Below are positions 1 to 9,322 of a stretch of DNA of 37,977 nt, piece after piece. The DNA is from Ignavibacteria bacterium. Its GTDB lineage: Bacteria > Bacteroidota > Ignavibacteria > UBA10030 > UBA6906. Made by a program: the position numbers and the translations under genes. Location: the NCBI GenBank assembly GCA_027295705.1, contig JAPUKJ010000142.1, forward strand, positions 1 through 37,977, read 5' to 3'. The notes under the pieces are model-generated. The model was not told where the DNA came from. It saw only the letters and a list, made by a program, of their open reading frames with translations, and did not search any database. How positions within the stretch are numbered: the first letter of the stretch is position 1; every line of letters starts with the position of its first letter.

Positions 1-83
1 GCAAAATTGTACAACAGATCCATGTGAGGACGTGCCTCGCGCTCGAATTCACGCTGTTTGTTGGGTGCCTTAACAATTGGCAT
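1..83 (-). CDS. ECF-type RNA polymerase sigma factor, N-terminus only (cut by window edge)
   Basis: Reading leftward from the ATG at 83, the visible 27 codons give MPIVKAPNKQ followed by REFEREARPHMDLLYNFA. The second part matches the usual opening of region 2 in ECF (sigma-70 family) factors, where a conserved 'F...L.P..D.LYN.A' helix begins the core-binding domain. A GGAG ribosome binding site lies seven bases before the ATG, which supports this start. The rest of the protein lies outside the window, so the ECF group and any anti-sigma partner cannot be seen. The gene points away from the window and is separated from the peptidase gene by 131 bases. The family call rests on a short match and is fairly but not fully secure. 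Confidence 0.6.
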   Translation of the reverse strand, partial: MPIVKAPNKQREFEREARPHMDLLYNF

Positions 84-214
84 GTAGGTCTCCGGGGTCG
101 CTTCCTGAAATTCTCGAGTTGTGTTCAAAAATGTACAACAAACAACTTCGATTTTCAACCCGTTACGAAATGGGGTCAAATACCTGCTACGTTATTAGGC
201 GCCCATTTTCCAAG

Positions 215-1420
215 TTACACTGTGGGGTAGTAAAGCTGCAGTTTGTCAAAAAGATCTTCCAGGGATAAGACCTGTTCTGAAGCGAGCGTCGTAGATGCAA
301 GTCTTCTTCCGTGCCCATCGACTATCTGAAGGCCTGCATAGACGCTAAGGTCACCTATATCTTTTACAGTAACAACCGGTCGGGCCAAATTCCCACCTGG
401 ATTCTTCACAGGCCTATTGTGTTTTGGTTCAAGACTCAGTCCAATCTCAACAGGGTGAGACCAACCCTTTGGATGTTCCATCACAATATTGCGAATGATA
501 ATATCATAAACATTTTTCCCGTTGGCCTTGAGATGAAAATAGTAGTCGAGGTCAACATCCTGATAGGAGCCGTTACCGATCGCGTGAACAGCCGATAGGA
601 TCGCAACATAATTAAGCTTGCGAATGAAGACCTTCTTTCTATCGTTGGGCCAGTGGCCTGACTCGAGAAGTAAAGTGCTCGTTCCCCAGCCCAGCATATT
701 CTCGCCGAATGCGCGCGGCTCAAATGAGTCATCATATGCTGCTATGTGACCTTCGATAAACTGGTTCAGCGATCTGACAATCAGTGCTGCTACGCGCATC
801 GCACGCAGCCGCGCACGCGGCGTCGTCTTCCTCTCATCCAGCGCCGGAGCAAGCAACGCAACAGCAGTCACTGCCTTTGAATTCCCGACTGTACCAAGTT
901 CCTGGTCGTGCAAATTAAATCCGAATATTGGCCTTAGGCATCGCTGGGCGTTCCGAAGAATACGTGCCTCCGGTGTCGCAAGAGAACGCGCATCGCGGTT
1001 CACGTCGATTTCGACTGCTGTCCTTCGCTCCACGCGTTCAGCACCATCGGGGTTAAGCATTGGAATGAAGTGCAAAGTGGTTCCTGCCAACAACTTTTCC
1101 AGCCAGATTTCATTAGAGTTGCGGTGCACCATGAGGTTGAAGATATCCATCAGAGCCAGCGTTCCTGTTGACTCGTCGCCGTGCATTTGCGACCATAACA
1201 GGATCTTCCTACTACCCAAACCACATGTGACGAGATTTATGGACCGTCCTTCGAGCGAACAACCCAATTCCTCGATTTTCAGCAGATCGTTGCTTTTATC
1301 TGCAAGCCTACGTAACTCCTCAACGATTTCCCTATGCACACAATTCGTTGGTTGGAGATGATCGAGTCTGTATTCTGGATACGTTGAGAAAAGATGCCTT
1401 GCTAGTGTGCTGGGGATCAT
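215..1420 (-). CDS. M14-family zinc metallocarboxypeptidase
   Basis: This is a peptidase M14 (carboxypeptidase A-like) domain protein of about 401 residues. Counting from the chosen ATG, the zinc ligands are seen as MHGDE (His80, Glu83) and NLHDQ (His171). The 'NPDGAERVERR...DVNRDA' stretch carries the substrate-binding asparagine/arginine motif, and LLLESGHW supplies the general-base glutamate near residue 253. No signal peptide or membrane segment is visible, so a cytoplasmic place is likely; an amino-acid releasing role on peptides, possibly cell-wall peptides, is inference. A longer reading from a TTG at 1459 adds 13 residues of unconvincing sequence; the ATG at 1420 begins just before the expected domain opening, although neither start has a strong ribosome binding site. 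It is the last gene of the DUF4159-DUF4175 group, 164 bases after DUF4175. Confidence 0.82.
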   Translation of the reverse strand: MIPSTLARHLFSTYPEYRLDHLQPTNCVHREIVEELRRLADKSNDLLKIEELGCSLEGRSINLVTCGLGSRKILLWSQMHGDESTGTLALMDIFNLMVHRNSNEIWLEKLLAGTTLHFIPMLNPDGAERVERRTAVEIDVNRDARSLATPEARILRNAQRCLRPIFGFNLHDQELGTVGNSKAVTAVALLAPALDERKTTPRARLRAMRVAALIVRSLNQFIEGHIAAYDDSFEPRAFGENMLGWGTSTLLLESGHWPNDRKKVFIRKLNYVAILSAVHAIGNGSYQDVDLDYYFHLKANGKNVYDIIIRNIVMEHPKGWSHPVEIGLSLEPKHNRPVKNPGGNLARPVVTVKDIGDLSVYAGLQIVDGHGRRLASTTLASEQVLSLEDLFDKLQLYYPTV

Positions 1421-1584
1421 GTGAGGTCTATGGGTACGCCGGAGTGGTATGCATTGCAAGTGGATTCAGGTGAAGACCCTGGGCACAAAATACCAGAGTC
1501 CGGTAAATGCGAGGAAAACGCGAGGCAGGCTTCCCCCCAGGATTCTCGATTTTTCAAAGGATCACAAGAACAACAGTGGCTACA

Positions 1585-4500
1585 CTAATTCTGTTTCTCA
1601 TGCTGCTCCAATGCTTCGAAGTACTTCTTGATCAACTCCTCGTAATCCTTCGCATATCCTTCTTCCATCGCCTTCAGCATATCTTGTCTCAGACGGTTCT
1701 TACCTTCCTGCGTTGTCAGATCAAGGTCTGCTGCCGTGCTTCTAGTTATATCTCTTCCAGACTCCGCACTTCGTCTCTTTTCATAGTCCCGCTCCCGCAT
1801 GGAACGTTGCGAATCAAGCAACCGGGAGAGGATTCTCTCCTGTTTGCGTAGCGTTTCCGGGTTGACGTTTTCCTGAGCAAGATCGGTTTGAACTTCTCTC
1901 ATATCCTGAGCGATCCGGTTCAAATCTCCCAGCAGTTTGCTCAATTCTCCAGAGTTGGAGGCTTCCTTTGCGAGCTGTTCAAGGGACTTTCTGACCATGC
2001 CCTGTTCACCAGCGAGCCGCGCCAATTCTGCAGCCTGCTGAGGGCTCATGCCTCCAAGGTTCTGCGTACCTTGGTTAATACCTTGCTGCATGCCGGTCAA
2101 ACCCTGCAACCGCTGCATTAATCCTGCCATTCCAATACCCTGTCCACCGCCTTGCATCATCGCGTTCATTGCATTTTGAACTTGCTGAGCAGCCTCGTTA
2201 AGTGATCCCATTGCAAAGGACTGTTGCTGCCCGGCTGCCCGCCCATTTCGGCCTCCAAGTGATTGCATTGCATTGTTCATTTCTCGCATAGCATCGCCAA
2301 TCGACTTTCCCATCTCTGGTGTAATGCCAAACGTTTTTTGAGAAAGATGAGAGAGTCTATCAATGATCTTTCCAAGGTCCCGCATCACCTCCATCTGCTC
2401 CTGCGCATTCTCTCGGAATCCCTGTGAGTTCTGCTCTAGACTTTCTGATTCGTTCCTCAGATCTTCCTGTCGCTTCGAAAGCTCGAGGAGGTCTTGCAGC
2501 GCTTTCCGCATCTCGTTCACAATTTGCCGTTGCTGGTTTTCTCTCATTGCCCGCTGCATCTGCTGCAACTGCTGCATAAACCGTCCCAGTTTGCCCGCAG
2601 CCTGTTTCTGGTTCTGCAGCGCTTGCCGCACCTGTTGCTGCTGCAGTTGTTCACTGATTTGCTCCATCAGTTCAGCTAACTGACTTTGTTCCAAGTTTCT
2701 TTTTGCTTCCTTGATTTCAGACAGTGGCATTTCGCTCGGAAATTCTTCCATCTTCTTCTGTAATTCAGCAAGTTCCTCCTGTAGTTGATCAAGCTGATCC
2801 TTCAGCTGTTTTTGCTCTTCTGCAAGTTTAGCTAGTTTATCTGCGTCACGCGGGTTCATCTGCGATGTTTTCTTCTGGAGCTCATTCTGTTGCTTCATCA
2901 GTTCTTCGGCACGCTTGAGAACTTCATCCACCTTTTGTTCAATTTGAATCCGTTTCAACAGGTTTATTGTCCGTTCAATTCCCCTGCGGAAGGTTTCTTC
3001 TGAGAAGTTGAACTGCTGTAAAGCTTTCTTCATCGCCTCTGGATTCATCTGCTGCAATGCTTGCTGCATTTTCTTCATTGCTTCGGCAAATTCAGGCGAG
3101 TTCATCTGCTCCATTAATCGCTGTAGCTCCGTGTACTTCTCCAGAGTTTCTCTCGAAAGGAACTGGTGTTTCTCCATCTCGTTCACCATCCGCTCCACCA
3201 TTTTGTTCACTTCGTCAATCTTCTGCTGAACTGCCTCGTACTTACGCAGTAGTGTCTCCGTTCGTTTCTGTTCCTGCCAATCCATCTTTTTCTGATTCTT
3301 CCTTATGTCCTGATGCAGCTCGTCAAGGTCCCTCTTCGCCTCCCGAGCATTCTCCAGGGCCTCCTTCATTTTTTCAATGCTAACATCATGACCTGTGTCA
3401 AGGTCGCTGAAAACCTCATCCAGAGATGGCAGACGAAGCGTGTACACTTCACTGCGTGCTGACTTTGGGCCGGAAATATTATCATTATCAAACACTTCAA
3501 TGTAGTATCTAACCACATCCTCGGGCACAAGGCTCAGGCTCTTGAGGGACCAGAGGTGGGCTACCAACGCTTCAGCGCGCGTACGGTCCACGAGAGGAAT
3601 ATTCATGAAGGAGAATTCTTCGGCAGGCTTTTCATAACGCGACTGAACGAGTCTCTGAGCAAGACGCAACCTGGTAAAACCATAATCATCGGTTATCCGA
3701 AACAACATGTTGAGTTGTTCATTCCCCGCTATATCCATGTCGGCGCCAGGCAATTCTATCCGCGCGCTTGGGAACGCATCCGGGATGATCTTCAGCGTGT
3801 ACTCGATGGGCTCTGTATTGATAATCCCATCGTGATCTTTCAGGAAAATGTGATACGCTCCTTCCTTCCTTAATTCAAAATCGCCTGAAGCTTTCGCTCC
3901 GTTCACATTCAAAAACAACTCCGAATTATCATCGAACACAAGTTTCGCTTCGGCAAGATCCTTGTTGGCTTCAATTAAGAAGGCAACCCTCGTGCCTTTA
4001 AGGGCCGTTACATCGCCAATATTATTGTCAAGCTGCTTTGCAGAGAGTTTTGTATACGATGGGAACGTAACGCGAAGTTGCAGCATCTTCACAATTGGTT
4101 TGTCTATTACGCTCAATGTAAACTCGTCGCTACGGATCGAACCTGAACTCACAAAGTAGCTTGTGGTAGATTTGAGCGAGGTAAATTCATGTCTAAACGT
4201 ACCGTCTGTCCTTTGTACGAGCTTCTTCTGATCGTATTCGATCTGCCCTGCGGGCTTGCTAGAAAGAAAGACGTGTTGCTGCGGCTGCCCGTTTATCCGA
4301 ACAATTATGGGGATCGTCTGACCCTTCACAACTTCTTTGTCACCGGGCTCGACAACAAACACAAACGGCACTGGCTCCGCAAATGACTGATTGTAGTTTA
4401 GAAGTCGGTACGCAGAACCGGGCAACAGGATAAAAACGAGAATGCCAACGCCAACCGCTACCCCAAGGAACTTGCTCAAACGCCGCGATCGAGAGTAGTC

Positions 4501-4962
4501 AACAATTGAGTTGAAGTCCAACAATGCCATCTCCTTCCGCACGTCTTCAAACGATGCGTCGATCAACTCTACTGAATAGAGTTGCGTGCGATCTCGCTCA
4601 TGAAATAACTGGAGGATATTTTCAAGGCGATCTCTCACGTGAGGATACTTCAACCCTACTTTGTGGGCAGTAGAGAGATTGCTTTCGTTTGAAAGGATGC
4701 CAAACAACCGGAGAGCCGGTCGCGCAACAAGCCACAAAATCAGACTGGTTCCAAGCAGCAGGAGAAGAAAAAAGATGATGGTTCGTGGGACTGTACCAAG
4801 GTACAGTGCTTCCTCAAGAAGAAGGGCGAGGAGAAGCAATCCGGTGAGTACAAATGCGGAGAGCAGCGTTCCACCGATGAGCTCGGCAATGTTCTCCTTC
4901 TTTCTCGACGCCGCTAGTCGTGAAGTAATCTCGCCGTATATCTTTGAGGTCACCTGAGTCAT
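1585..4962 (-). CDS. DUF4175-family membrane protein with long Gln-rich coiled coil
   Basis: This 1125-residue protein fits the DUF4175 family of Bacteroidota and relatives, whose function is unknown. Two hydrophobic hairpin segments lie at about residues 28-85 and a further one at about 167-187. An exported beta-rich region with repeated Ig-like strands follows (about 200-520). From about 530 to 900 the sequence is almost continuous charged and glutamine-rich coiled coil. A Gly/Met/Gln-rich low-complexity stretch follows, then the conserved C-terminal block RILSRLLDSQRSMRERDYEK near residue 1060. The ATG at 4962 follows a GAAGGA ribosome binding site and lies four bases after the DUF4159 stop, so the two are co-translated. 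In related genomes these genes often stand near MoxR/DUF58/von Willebrand gene sets; none is seen here. The architecture suggests a membrane-anchored mechanical or scaffold protein, which is inference. Confidence 0.82.
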   Translation of the reverse strand: MTQVTSKIYGEITSRLAASRKKENIAELIGGTLLSAFVLTGLLLLALLLEEALYLGTVPRTIIFFLLLLLGTSLILWLVARPALRLFGILSNESNLSTAHKVGLKYPHVRDRLENILQLFHERDRTQLYSVELIDASFEDVRKEMALLDFNSIVDYSRSRRLSKFLGVAVGVGILVFILLPGSAYRLLNYNQSFAEPVPFVFVVEPGDKEVVKGQTIPIIVRINGQPQQHVFLSSKPAGQIEYDQKKLVQRTDGTFRHEFTSLKSTTSYFVSSGSIRSDEFTLSVIDKPIVKMLQLRVTFPSYTKLSAKQLDNNIGDVTALKGTRVAFLIEANKDLAEAKLVFDDNSELFLNVNGAKASGDFELRKEGAYHIFLKDHDGIINTEPIEYTLKIIPDAFPSARIELPGADMDIAGNEQLNMLFRITDDYGFTRLRLAQRLVQSRYEKPAEEFSFMNIPLVDRTRAEALVAHLWSLKSLSLVPEDVVRYYIEVFDNDNISGPKSARSEVYTLRLPSLDEVFSDLDTGHDVSIEKMKEALENAREAKRDLDELHQDIRKNQKKMDWQEQKRTETLLRKYEAVQQKIDEVNKMVERMVNEMEKHQFLSRETLEKYTELQRLMEQMNSPEFAEAMKKMQQALQQMNPEAMKKALQQFNFSEETFRRGIERTINLLKRIQIEQKVDEVLKRAEELMKQQNELQKKTSQMNPRDADKLAKLAEEQKQLKDQLDQLQEELAELQKKMEEFPSEMPLSEIKEAKRNLEQSQLAELMEQISEQLQQQQVRQALQNQKQAAGKLGRFMQQLQQMQRAMRENQQRQIVNEMRKALQDLLELSKRQEDLRNESESLEQNSQGFRENAQEQMEVMRDLGKIIDRLSHLSQKTFGITPEMGKSIGDAMREMNNAMQSLGGRNGRAAGQQQSFAMGSLNEAAQQVQNAMNAMMQGGGQGIGMAGLMQRLQGLTGMQQGINQGTQNLGGMSPQQAAELARLAGEQGMVRKSLEQLAKEASNSGELSKLLGDLNRIAQDMREVQTDLAQENVNPETLRKQERILSRLLDSQRSMRERDYEKRRSAESGRDITRSTAADLDLTTQEGKNRLRQDMLKAMEEGYAKDYEELIKKYFEALEQHEKQN

Positions 4963-4966
4963 TCCT

Positions 4967-5638
4967 TCAATGCGTCAATGCCCACACGACAATGTTCGTT
5001 CCAAACTTCAACGCATCAAGGCGCTTGCGCTCCGGATCGTTATGTACTTGCGGATCGGCCCAACCATCACTGGGGTTGGCTTCGTAGGTATAATAGACAA
5101 CGAGCCGTTTGTTATGGAAAAGGCCAAATCCCCGTGCGGGCTTCTCGTCATGTTGATGGATTTTCGGAGGACCCTTGGGAAAATCGAACTGACAATGATA
5201 AATACCGTGACTGAAAGGAAGCTCAACCAACTCCTGTCTTGGAAAGACCTTTTTCATCTCGCGGCGAAATGCGTTGTCCATGCCGTAGTCATCATCAGCA
5301 TATAGGAAACCACCGTTCTGAAGATAGGTTCGCAGCCTGTTAACCTCAACTTCATTGAACGAAATATTGCCATGTCCGGTAATGAAGACCAAGGGATATG
5401 AATAGAAATTCTCACTTGCAATCTCAACATATTCGTATCTTGCATCCACCTCAATTTTAGTATTCTTTCCAACAAAATTAAGGAGGTTCACCTCTGCTGA
5501 GGGATCGTTATACCAATCACCGCCGCCTGAGTATTTCAGACGTGCAATCCTGAAGGCACTTGAAACTTGAGTATGCTGGGCACGGCTTAATTCGGAGAGA
5601 CCTGTAAGAGCCAGAAGAATAAAGGCAACAATTCTCAT
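4967..5638 (-). CDS. DUF4159-family exported protein
   Basis: A 223-residue protein with a clear signal peptide: a basic start MR, a hydrophobic core IVAFILLALTGL, and a cleavage-like SRAQ at about residues 18-21. The mature part opens with FRIARLKYSGGGDWYNDP, typical of DUF4159, and continues with a Rossmann-like region containing PLVFITGHG and a 'GGFLYADDDYG' turn reminiscent of glutamine-amidotransferase-like folds. No Cys-His-Glu catalytic triad is evident, so enzyme activity is doubtful. The open frame reaches a TTG at 5704, but the added 22 residues would bury the signal peptide; the ATG at 5638 is therefore preferred despite a weak ribosome binding site. It is the first gene of a tight pair with DUF4175 (four-base gap), pointing to a joint role at the envelope. 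Confidence 0.8.
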   Translation of the reverse strand: MRIVAFILLALTGLSELSRAQHTQVSSAFRIARLKYSGGGDWYNDPSAEVNLLNFVGKNTKIEVDARYEYVEIASENFYSYPLVFITGHGNISFNEVEVNRLRTYLQNGGFLYADDDYGMDNAFRREMKKVFPRQELVELPFSHGIYHCQFDFPKGPPKIHQHDEKPARGFGLFHNKRLVVYYTYEANPSDGWADPQVHNDPERKRLDALKFGTNIVVWALTH

Positions 5639-5862
5639 CTGCACAATCTCATTTTCACACGCCTGAGGCTTACTCAATCTATTAAACGTAGTTGGAAGAC
5701 GCAATGGGGACGTGTTGTTACGCGTGCAGGAAGTTCGCAGGGTTGACTTACGGTCCTCCCTTTCAAGAAAAATGGCCCGTCCTGATGCCTTTCATCTATA
5801 TTGATGGGGAATCAGAACGGACCACTGATGCGAAGCCACCCCTCACCACTGTGAAACCGAGC

Positions 5863-7041
5863 TTAGTCCATGATCTTTCTGAGAAACGCAGGCTTTTCCG
5901 GATCAGCCTTGTCAATCTTTTGCCGATCAGCCTCTTCTTCCCTGTGGTATGGGTTGACCGTAATATCCACACCGCGCCTCACGAACGCCGGCTCATCCAG
6001 TTTCTGCAGCTCAGCCGCACCAGTTGGTATGCGATCAATGACGCGAACTGGCTTCCCGGTTCGCATCGGAACCGACGCACCAGGGCGACGGTTAAAGCCC
6101 GTTGCAATAACCGTTACCATGATCTCGTCCTTGGCGTTCTCATCCACCACAGCGCCCAGAATAACGTTTGCCTCCCCTCCTGCCGCTTCATGAATAATCT
6201 CGGTTGCTTCATCAATCTCTACAAGCGACATCGATGGCCCACCAGTAATATTCACAAGAACACCCTGCGCACCTGAAATGGAAACATCCTCCAGCAGAGG
6301 ACTTGAGATCGCAGCATGAGCTGCCTCAACCGCGCGGTTTTCACCACTGCTTATACCAGAACCCATCACGGCGTCACCCATCTCACGCATCACTGTACGC
6401 ACGTCAGCAAAGTCGACGTTGATAAGACCTGGAACGGTAATCAACTCGGAGATCCCTCGTGTGGCACTGTGTAGCACCTGGTTTGCAATGTCGAATGCTT
6501 CCTGAAGCGGCGTAGCCCGCTCAACTATTGACAGAAGTTTCTGGTTTGGGATAACGATACATGTATCAACTTGTTTCCTTAACTCCTCGATCCCTAGTTC
6601 CGCTTGCGCCATTCGTTTCTTACCCTCACAGTTGAAGGGCCGTGTCACAATTCCAACGACCAGGGCGCCAACGCTCTTGCCAATATTTGCAACAAGCGGT
6701 CCACCACCAGTACCGGTGCCGCCCCCCATCCCCGCTGTAACGAACACCATATCGCTCCCGGTCAATGCGCGGGCAATTTCATCACGATCTTCCTCCACCG
6801 CACGGTGCCCAATCGAAGGATCCGCGCCTGCACCAAGACCGCGCGTTAGATTCTTACCGATCTGTATCTTGTTGGGCGCCTCACTCCTCTCCAATGCCTG
6901 CAGATCACAATTGATAGCGAAAAAGTCAACGCCATGTAATCCTCTTTTGATCATACTATTAATGGCATTGCCGCCGCCGCCGCCAAGACCAACAACCCGA
7001 ATCTTTGCGCCACGATCGAGGTAGTTGTCGAATTCAATCAT
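5863..7041 (-). CDS. ftsZ: Cell division GTPase FtsZ
   Basis: FtsZ is the tubulin-like GTPase that polymerises into the Z-ring at mid-cell. The 392-residue protein has the nucleotide-binding GLGGGGGNA (residues 18-26), the tubulin signature GMGGGTGTGG (104-113) and the T7 synergy loop with NVDFAD (207-212), which supplies the aspartates for hydrolysis in the neighbouring subunit. The globular part ends near residue 318, then comes a charged linker of about 55 residues and the conserved C-terminal peptide PAFLRKIMD that docks FtsA. The ATG at 7041 has a good ribosome binding site (AAAGGAG, nine bases upstream). It is the last gene of the dcw cluster, 59 bases after ftsA, and has no obvious terminator behind it. 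Confidence 0.98.
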   Translation of the reverse strand: MIEFDNYLDRGAKIRVVGLGGGGGNAINSMIKRGLHGVDFFAINCDLQALERSEAPNKIQIGKNLTRGLGAGADPSIGHRAVEEDRDEIARALTGSDMVFVTAGMGGGTGTGGGPLVANIGKSVGALVVGIVTRPFNCEGKKRMAQAELGIEELRKQVDTCIVIPNQKLLSIVERATPLQEAFDIANQVLHSATRGISELITVPGLINVDFADVRTVMREMGDAVMGSGISSGENRAVEAAHAAISSPLLEDVSISGAQGVLVNITGGPSMSLVEIDEATEIIHEAAGGEANVILGAVVDENAKDEIMVTVIATGFNRRPGASVPMRTGKPVRVIDRIPTGAAELQKLDEPAFVRRGVDITVNPYHREEEADRQKIDKADPEKPAFLRKIMD

Positions 7042-7100
7042 TGGTACTTTCTCCTTTAAAGTGGTGGGATGGGTTACATTGAACTTTGTTTTTTTGTCAG

Positions 7101-8333
7101 TTAGAGCTCGTCAAACCACGCTTTCATTTTCGTCAGAACGCTGCCAACCCCCCTGCCGCTCCTGCCACCTACACTTATGGCCGCTTTGTCCTGATATTTC
7201 AACCCGTAATATACCAACCCTACTGCAGTGGAGTAAGTTGGGTTCTGAATTTCGCGAACAAGTCCTCCTGAGAATCCATAAGGAATCCCAATTTTTGCAG
7301 GCATACCCAGCACCTCACTAGCTAGTTCAACCGTTCCCTTAATGAGCGCACCCCCGCCCGTTAGGACAACCCCTCCCGAAAGATGCCTAGCGTACCCTGA
7401 ACGTTTGATCTCGAGCTCCGCAATCTCAAAAATCTCCTCCATGCGAGGTTGGATAATTTGGGCAAGCAAATGTTTGTCTATTTTTATCGGGGACCGTCCA
7501 CCAACGCCTGGTAGAATAATCGGCTCGTTGTCTACTACCGCTGGAGCATATGCAAAGCCGTGCTCTTGCTTAAGCTTCTCAGCTTGCTCGTTCAGAATTC
7601 CAAGGGCTTTGCGAATATCGTCGGTAACTTTCTTACCTGCAATTCCTATGACCGCAGTGTGACGAATTGTTCGTTCTTCAAATACTGCAAGGTCTGTCGT
7701 GCCGCCGCCTACATCAAGCAGTGCAACACCCACCTCTTTCTCCTCGTCGCCCAAGACTGCATAACTTGAGGCAAGAGGCTCAAGGACCATGTCACTTATC
7801 TGCAATCCCGCCCGCTGCACACATTTGTATATGTTTTGTGCCGCGGTCACCAAGCCTGTGATGATGTGAACATTTGCTTCCATTCGCACTCCCGACATGC
7901 CAAGCGGGTCATAGACACCATCCTGTCCATCAATAATGAACTCCTGAGGGATAACATGTATGATCTTCCTATCCGCTGGAAGGGCAACGCGCTTGGTGTC
8001 TTCAATCAACCGATCAATATCTGCTTGTTTCACCTCATTATCAGGCCCACTGATGCCGATAACACCGCGGCTCTGAAAGCTCTGAATGTGATCCCCAGCG
8101 ATACCTACGATCACAGACTTGATCGGTACACCAGACTGGGACTGAGCGTTTGCCACTGCATTGCTAATAGAACTTATGGTTCTATCGATGTGGGTCACCA
8201 CTCCTCGCATCATGCCATCAGATGGACTACGACCAACGCCTAGAATATTAATTCTCCCGTTCTCATCCGTGCCCGCAACAACTGCACAGACCTTCGTCGT
8301 TCCAATATCTAAGCCAATAATAATGTCGTCCAT
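7101..8333 (-). CDS. ftsA: Cell division protein FtsA (actin-like membrane anchor)
   Basis: FtsA is the actin-fold ATPase that tethers FtsZ filaments to the membrane and recruits later division proteins. The 410-residue sequence has the phosphate-1 loop GLDIGTTKVCAVV near residue 8, the phosphate-2 loop LLDVGGGTTDLAVFE near residue 206, and the adenosine motif VLTGGGALIKG near residue 325. The extreme C-terminus, GSVLTKMKAWFDEL, forms the expected amphipathic membrane-targeting helix after a glycine-rich linker. The ATG at 8333 is preceded by AAAGGG. It lies between ftsQ (50 bases upstream) and ftsZ (59 bases downstream), the normal order. Confidence 0.97.
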   Translation of the reverse strand: MDDIIIGLDIGTTKVCAVVAGTDENGRINILGVGRSPSDGMMRGVVTHIDRTISSISNAVANAQSQSGVPIKSVIVGIAGDHIQSFQSRGVIGISGPDNEVKQADIDRLIEDTKRVALPADRKIIHVIPQEFIIDGQDGVYDPLGMSGVRMEANVHIITGLVTAAQNIYKCVQRAGLQISDMVLEPLASSYAVLGDEEKEVGVALLDVGGGTTDLAVFEERTIRHTAVIGIAGKKVTDDIRKALGILNEQAEKLKQEHGFAYAPAVVDNEPIILPGVGGRSPIKIDKHLLAQIIQPRMEEIFEIAELEIKRSGYARHLSGGVVLTGGGALIKGTVELASEVLGMPAKIGIPYGFSGGLVREIQNPTYSTAVGLVYYGLKYQDKAAISVGGRSGRGVGSVLTKMKAWFDEL

Positions 8334-8383
8334 GATGACCCTTTCTCAACAAAGTAAAACGACAAGTGGACCTTACTGCGACA

Positions 8384-9223
8384 TCATCCCAATGTAACAG
8401 GATTTATCTTCGCCATCGGAATAAGCCTCTCAGGTGGTGGTCTGCTAAACGTGCTAATCGCTTCCTTTTTGTCAGGCTTCCAACATACAACAACCTGATC
8501 GTTGAACCGCAAGTCGACATATTTAAGCTCCTGCGGACCGCGATAGATAACGAACTCCTCCCAAAAGGTATTGAACTTTAGGAGCTTCATGTCAGTATCA
8601 CCGTGACCGAATATGACCGGTACACCATATTCTGCGGTGTAAAAGACTAGGTTTTTGTCACCATCGATACGTATCTCGGAAATGCGACGGAACAGCCCGT
8701 CGCCGATCCCCTGAGCCACAGCTGCAATACCCACTGCCTCCCGGATACTTAACGAGCCGACCTGATTTCCTGGGGTAAAATCAGTCTTATCTAAGGTTCC
8801 GGTGATTACTGGAAGATCCATGATATCGCCTGGTTCGGCCGGGGGCAAGATGTATCCCTCATTGTCGAGATAATGAACCCGCCCCACGATGGCCGCCACA
8901 ATCGGTACACGCTCTACTATGGAAAGAACTATACGATTGGGCACTTCGCGCTTGACCGACACTGACTTGACAAACAGATTTTCATGAACCCTTTCTTGCA
9001 CTGCGTAAAGGTTAACTTTGAATAAATTGTCACCCTTTTCTATTCCTGCCAAGATCAGAACTTCTTCATCGTCCAGGATTCGATTTCCCTCAACCCGCAC
9101 GCTTGTAACTTTCAAATCTCGTTTCCAGATATTGGCCCCCACAACAACTCCTAGGAAGCTCGCGATCAGCAACGTCATCAATAGCGTGTGCCATCCAAAA
9201 CCCTTGTCCGTCTGCCTATTCAT
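8384..9223 (-). CDS. ftsQ: Cell division protein FtsQ (POTRA domain)
   Basis: A 279-residue bitopic protein with a short basic cytoplasmic N-terminus, one membrane helix (about residues 13-33) and a periplasmic POTRA domain starting VTSVRVEGNRILDDEEVLILAGIEKGDNLF, followed by the FtsQ beta domain. In the divisome FtsQ binds FtsL and a third partner and links early and late proteins. The ATG at 9223 leaves an intact cytoplasmic segment; the AAAGAGG ribosome binding site abuts it with almost no spacer, which is unusual. A later ATG would cut into the membrane helix. Its place directly before ftsA supports the call; murB and ddl, often found between murC and ftsQ, are absent. Confidence 0.88.
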   Translation of the reverse strand: MNRQTDKGFGWHTLLMTLLIASFLGVVVGANIWKRDLKVTSVRVEGNRILDDEEVLILAGIEKGDNLFKVNLYAVQERVHENLFVKSVSVKREVPNRIVLSIVERVPIVAAIVGRVHYLDNEGYILPPAEPGDIMDLPVITGTLDKTDFTPGNQVGSLSIREAVGIAAVAQGIGDGLFRRISEIRIDGDKNLVFYTAEYGVPVIFGHGDTDMKLLKFNTFWEEFVIYRGPQELKYVDLRFNDQVVVCWKPDKKEAISTFSRPPPERLIPMAKINPVTLG

Positions 9224-9322
9224 CCTCTTTATCTATTGAGTATCATGATAATTCCCACAGCATGTAATCTTCAAAAAACCAATGTTATTCTCCTAAATGA
9301 AACTCGATTATCTCTCTCGGTT

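Noticed and set aside
2363-2683. Cysteine-rich plus-strand reading frame opposite DUF4175
   Set aside because: It is the mirror of CAG/CTG-type glutamine codons of the coiled coil, not a real protein.
4790-4807. ACTGTACC-aa-GGTACAGT inverted repeat
   Set aside because: It lies in the middle of the DUF4175 coding region within codons for a membrane segment; chance is the simplest reading.
5692-6276. Long plus-strand reading frame (194 codons) opposite ftsZ
   Set aside because: It is antisense to the well-supported ftsZ, shows no family motif, and has no ribosome binding site.
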